Below are positions 60,940 through 64,000 of a DNA stretch of 64,000 nucleotides, piece by piece. The number at the start of each line of letters is the position of its first letter. The stretch's first letter is position 1. The position numbers and the translations under genes are program-made. Origin of the DNA: Clostridium sp. OM02-18AC (GTDB taxonomy: Bacteria; Bacillota; Clostridia; Lachnospirales; Lachnospiraceae); contig NZ_QULW01000017.1 of NCBI RefSeq assembly GCF_003481825.1, positions 32,750-96,749 of the forward strand, in the 5' to 3' direction. The notes under the pieces were generated by a model, which made no database searches, was not told the origin of the DNA, and saw nothing but the letters and a program-made list of their open reading frames with translations.

Positions 60940-63891
60940 ATGGATATTAAGAATCATAATAAAGGCAGAAAGAAACTTGTCATGGGAAAACCATTCCAGA
61001 TAGCTGTCTTTACAGCTGTTTTACTGGGAATTGTTCTGATGGTTTTTCAATATTTTGGATTTGTATCGAAAACCATTTATGAGGAAAGTGTTTCTCATCT
61101 GACGGAAGTTTTTCATCAGTCTGATAACATGCTGAGAGAACTGACAGATAAGAATCTGACTTATCTTCATATGTGGGGGGAGAATCTGCAGAATATCTCC
61201 AGTGAAGACGAAATTCGTAATTATATAAAGAAAGCGCAGGAAGATGCCAGATTTTTAGATTTCTTTTTTCTGTCAGCTGACGGGGACTACAAGATAGCGA
61301 CAGGGGAAACCGGGTACCTTGGATTACAGGAAAACATTGAAGAGGATATCCGGCAGGGAAATGATGTGATAGCGAATGCAGCAGTTCCCGGAAAATCCCA
61401 GCTGCTTGTTTTTGCCACTCCCAGGGCGCATGGAATCTATCAGGGATTTGAATATGATGCAATTGCCATTGCCTATGAAAACTCTGATATTGTAGATGTG
61501 CTGGACATTTCTGCTTTCAATGGAAATGCCCAGAGCTTTGTTGTTCATCCGGATGGCCGTGTTGTGGTCGATCATTCTTCTGAGTCATGGGGGAATGTGT
61601 ACAATTTCTTTGGTGTTCTAAGAGAGCATTCCAATATGTCTGAAAAAGAGGTCAATGAGCTTTCGGAGAAGTTTAAAGCGGGACGCACCGATGCGATGCT
61701 GGTAAATCTGGATGAAAGAAACTATTATCTGGTCTATGAAAAATCAGATATTCAGGACTGGGTATTTCTGGGACTTGTACAGGCGGATATTGTCAATGCC
61801 AGTATGAACAGTTTGCAGCGTAGTACAATGCTTCTTGTGGCTGCGGTTTTGTTCTGTATTGCCGCCTTTTTTATCGGCCTTATTATTCAAAAAAACAGGA
61901 TAAGCCTTAGAAGAAAGGACACACAGATCCGGTACAGAGACGAACTTTTTCAAAAGCTGTCAATGAATGTGGATGACGTTTTTCTGATGCTGGATGCAAA
62001 AACATATCAGGCAGACTATATAAGCCCAAATGCGGAGAAACTGCTTGGTATTACGGTAGAACAGATCCGCAAAGATATTCGTGTTCTGGGAAAACTGCAT
62101 CCAGAGGAACATGAAAATCCGGAGGAAAATTATCTTGAGGAAATCCAGGTGAATGAACAAAGAGAATGGGATTTTGAATATGTTCATCAGAAAACAGGAG
62201 AAAAACGCGGGTTCCATAATATTGCAATGGGCAGTGAGGTAAATGGGAAAAAGAAATACATCCTGGTTATGTCAGACCGTACTGCTGACTGGAAAATGAA
62301 TCAGGCACTTTCTGAGGCAGTCCATGCGGCGGAGACAGCAAACAGGGCAAAGAGTACTTTCCTTTCCAATATGTCTCACGATATCCGGACGCCAATGAAT
62401 GCGATCATCGGCTTTACCACACTGGCTGTAAGTAATATTGATAATCAGGAAAAAGTCCGGGATTATCTGGGCAAGATTCTTTCCTCCAGTAAACATCTGC
62501 TTTCACTGATCAATGATATCCTGGATATGAGCCGGATTGAGAGTGGAAAGATCCATCTGGAAGAAACGGAGGTCAGTCTGTCGGATGTGCTTCATGATCT
62601 GAAGACCATCATCAGCGGGCAGATCCATGCGAAACAGCTGGAGCTTTATATGGATGCAATGGATGTTACCAATGAGGATGTCTATTGTGACAAGACGCGC
62701 TTGAATCAGGTGCTGCTGAATCTTCTGTCCAATGCAATCAAGTTTACTCCTGCAGGCGGAACTGTATCTGTCCGGCTGAAACAGTATCCAGGGACGGTAA
62801 AAGGCAGTGAACTATACGAGATCCGGGTAAAGGATAACGGAATCGGTATGAGTCAGGAATTTGTACAGAAGATCTTTTCTCCTTTTGAGCGGGAGCGGAC
62901 TTCCACTGTGAGCAGAACCCAGGGCACAGGACTTGGCATGGCCATCACCAAGAATATTGTGGATATGATGGGTGGCACTATTGAGGTCCGGACAGAGCAG
63001 GGGAAAGGCACCGAATTTATCGTCCGTCTGCCATTTCGGACTCAGCCTGAGAATCACCGTATAGAGAAGATTGCAGATCTGGAAGGTCTTAAGGCTCTGG
63101 TTGTAGATGACGATTTTAATACCTGTGACAGTGTGACAAAGATGCTTGTGAAGGTTGGAATGCGTTCGGAATGGACACTTTCCGGTAAGGAGGCTGTTCT
63201 GCGTGCAAGGCAGTCTATGGAGCTTGGGGATGCATTCCATGCTTATATTATTGACTGGCGTCTGCCGGATATGAATGGTATTGAGGTCACCAGACAGATC
63301 CGCAGCCTTGGTGATGATACGCCGATCATTATCATGACTGCTTATGACTGGTCAGACATCGAAGTGGAAGCCAGGGCTGCAGGGGTGACTGCATTCTGTG
63401 CGAAGCCTCTGTTCATGTCAGATATCAGAGATACCCTGATGACTGCTATCGGCCAGAGTCAGTCTGAGCAGGAGAATCCCGTTCTTCCTGAGACAAGCTT
63501 AGATTTCAGAGGCAAGAGCATACTGCTTGTGGAAGATAATGAACTGAACCGTGAAATTGCGGTGGAGATCCTTAAGGAATATGGCTTCCTGGTTGATACT
63601 GCAGAAAATGGGGCAGAGGCAGTGGAGAAAGTTAAGAATTCAAAGTCATGTAATTATGATCTGGTGCTGATGGATGTGCAGATGCCGGTAATGAACGGAT
63701 ATGAGGCCACGAAGCAGATCCGTGCCCTTACTGATCCGGCGCTGGCGGGAATTACCATCCTTGCTATGACTGCCAATGCTTTTGACGAAGACAAAAAGAA
63801 AGCACTGGAATGTGGTATGAATGGCTTTTTATCCAAGCCAATTGTTATAGAGGAATTGATCAGTACGTTACAAAACAATCTGGTAGATTAG
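60940..63891 (+). CDS. Hybrid sensor histidine kinase with two receiver domains
   Basis: A 983-codon gene from the ATG at 60940 (GAGGTGAG just upstream); a GTG at 60931 is the alternative. The domain order is membrane helix (about 19-40), extracytoplasmic Cache-type sensor, membrane helix (about 290-315, LLVAAVLFCIAAFFIGLIIQ), PAS, and HisKA with H480 in NMSHDIRTPMNAIIGF. HATPase follows (NLLSNAIKFTPAGG, DNGIGMS, GTGLGMAITK), then receiver 1 (D772 in IIDWRLPDMNG) and receiver 2 (D912 in LMDVQMPVMNG). It probably senses the preceding lipoprotein. No output domain is present. Confidence 0.93.
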   Translation: MDIKNHNKGRKKLVMGKPFQIAVFTAVLLGIVLMVFQYFGFVSKTIYEESVSHLTEVFHQSDNMLRELTDKNLTYLHMWGENLQNISSEDEIRNYIKKAQEDARFLDFFFLSADGDYKIATGETGYLGLQENIEEDIRQGNDVIANAAVPGKSQLLVFATPRAHGIYQGFEYDAIAIAYENSDIVDVLDISAFNGNAQSFVVHPDGRVVVDHSSESWGNVYNFFGVLREHSNMSEKEVNELSEKFKAGRTDAMLVNLDERNYYLVYEKSDIQDWVFLGLVQADIVNASMNSLQRSTMLLVAAVLFCIAAFFIGLIIQKNRISLRRKDTQIRYRDELFQKLSMNVDDVFLMLDAKTYQADYISPNAEKLLGITVEQIRKDIRVLGKLHPEEHENPEENYLEEIQVNEQREWDFEYVHQKTGEKRGFHNIAMGSEVNGKKKYILVMSDRTADWKMNQALSEAVHAAETANRAKSTFLSNMSHDIRTPMNAIIGFTTLAVSNIDNQEKVRDYLGKILSSSKHLLSLINDILDMSRIESGKIHLEETEVSLSDVLHDLKTIISGQIHAKQLELYMDAMDVTNEDVYCDKTRLNQVLLNLLSNAIKFTPAGGTVSVRLKQYPGTVKGSELYEIRVKDNGIGMSQEFVQKIFSPFERERTSTVSRTQGTGLGMAITKNIVDMMGGTIEVRTEQGKGTEFIVRLPFRTQPENHRIEKIADLEGLKALVVDDDFNTCDSVTKMLVKVGMRSEWTLSGKEAVLRARQSMELGDAFHAYIIDWRLPDMNGIEVTRQIRSLGDDTPIIIMTAYDWSDIEVEARAAGVTAFCAKPLFMSDIRDTLMTAIGQSQSEQENPVLPETSLDFRGKSILLVEDNELNREIAVEILKEYGFLVDTAENGAEAVEKVKNSKSCNYDLVLMDVQMPVMNGYEATKQIRALTDPALAGITILAMTANAFDEDKKKALECGMNGFLSKPIVIEELISTLQNNLVD

Positions 63892-63893
63892 TA

Positions 63894-63940
63894 AAAAAAA
63901 CTGCTAAGAAGTTCGGTTAACAGCTTTTTAGCAGTTTTTT
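63894..63940 (+). terminator. Terminator after the hybrid kinase
   Basis: AAAAAAACTGCTAAGAAG pairs with GCTTTTTAGCAGTTTTTTT; a run of T ends the right arm. Confidence 0.85.
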
Positions 63941-64000
63941 TGGGAGTATCCCAAAGTTTGTGTAAACCTTCAAATTGATGTAAGATAGACTTACCAGTTT

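Noticed and set aside
1..64000. CRISPR arrays, tRNA and rRNA genes
   Set aside because: No regularly spaced repeats with unique spacers other than the 12-bp coding repeat, and no tRNA or rRNA pattern was recognised by eye.

Overview
The window looks like a chromosomal segment from an anaerobic low-to-mid GC Firmicute of the Lachnospiraceae type (Blautia/Roseburia/Coprococcus-like). The reasons are AGGAGG-type ribosome binding sites, the HPr/enzyme I pair, the Tn916-type and small MobV-type integrative elements, rubrerythrin/PerR oxygen defence and a c-di-GMP-I riboswitch. The species is an inference; no rRNA or tRNA gene was seen.

Left chromosomal part (1-10599): end of a YbbR-like protein, ptsH-ptsI, a polysaccharide-polymerase-like membrane protein, an AspB-like aminotransferase, hisC, an AI-2E-type exporter, a convergent DUF4349 lipoprotein behind a very long palindromic terminator, and guaA.

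Mobile part (10588-about 52510): the 3' end of guaA is an attachment site that has taken up several elements in tandem, all in the same orientation. Four copies of the core GAGTxxGAATA (10588, 29281, 38011, 52419) delimit three complete elements. Element A (10588-29280, about 18.7 kb) is a Tn916/Tn5801-family conjugative element with Int, DUF3173 Xis, Orf7/8/9 regulators, Orf13-17 and Orf19-23 transfer genes, an oriT, two ArdA proteins and a SieB-like protein. It has no tet(M); an Ntn-hydrolase-like gene and a TetR regulator sit in that position. Element B (29281-38010, about 8.7 kb) is a mobilizable element (repressor, Xis, Int, MobC, RepA-like ATPase, MobV relaxase, TnpV) carrying an ABC-F protein with an attenuator-type leader and an Lnu-like nucleotidyltransferase. 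Element C (38011-52418, about 14.4 kb) is a relative of B with the same core. It carries a GNAT gene, a yjdF riboswitch plus yjdF, and a cargo of likely defence genes: a membrane nuclease-like protein, a HEPN/DUF4209-like protein, an AlbA_2/ATPase protein with a 12-bp tandem repeat, and a SMEK protein. At every core an 11-bp-period repeat pair lies about 70-72 bp to the right, and each completed element has another pair 112-122 bp before its right core. The fourth core has the same left-end layout, so a remnant of a fourth element probably follows it.

Right part (52510-64000): an oxidative-stress group (small membrane protein, bcp, yaaA; perR and a flavin reductase-rubredoxin-rubrerythrin fusion), an L-lactate dehydrogenase gene ending in a perfect palindrome, and IS30 and IS110 remnants with an XRE regulator. 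Last comes a c-di-GMP-I riboswitch in front of a signalling locus. That locus has a collapsed copy (binding-protein head joined to a receiver-domain tail) followed by an intact pair: a solute-binding lipoprotein with a 5'-nucleotidase-C-like tail, and a 982-residue hybrid histidine kinase.

How the parts fit: A supplies a complete mating apparatus, while B and C carry only relaxase and oriT modules, so they probably depend on A or a similar element for transfer. The HTH repressors of B and C face divergent xis-int promoters surrounded by repeated operator-like motifs.
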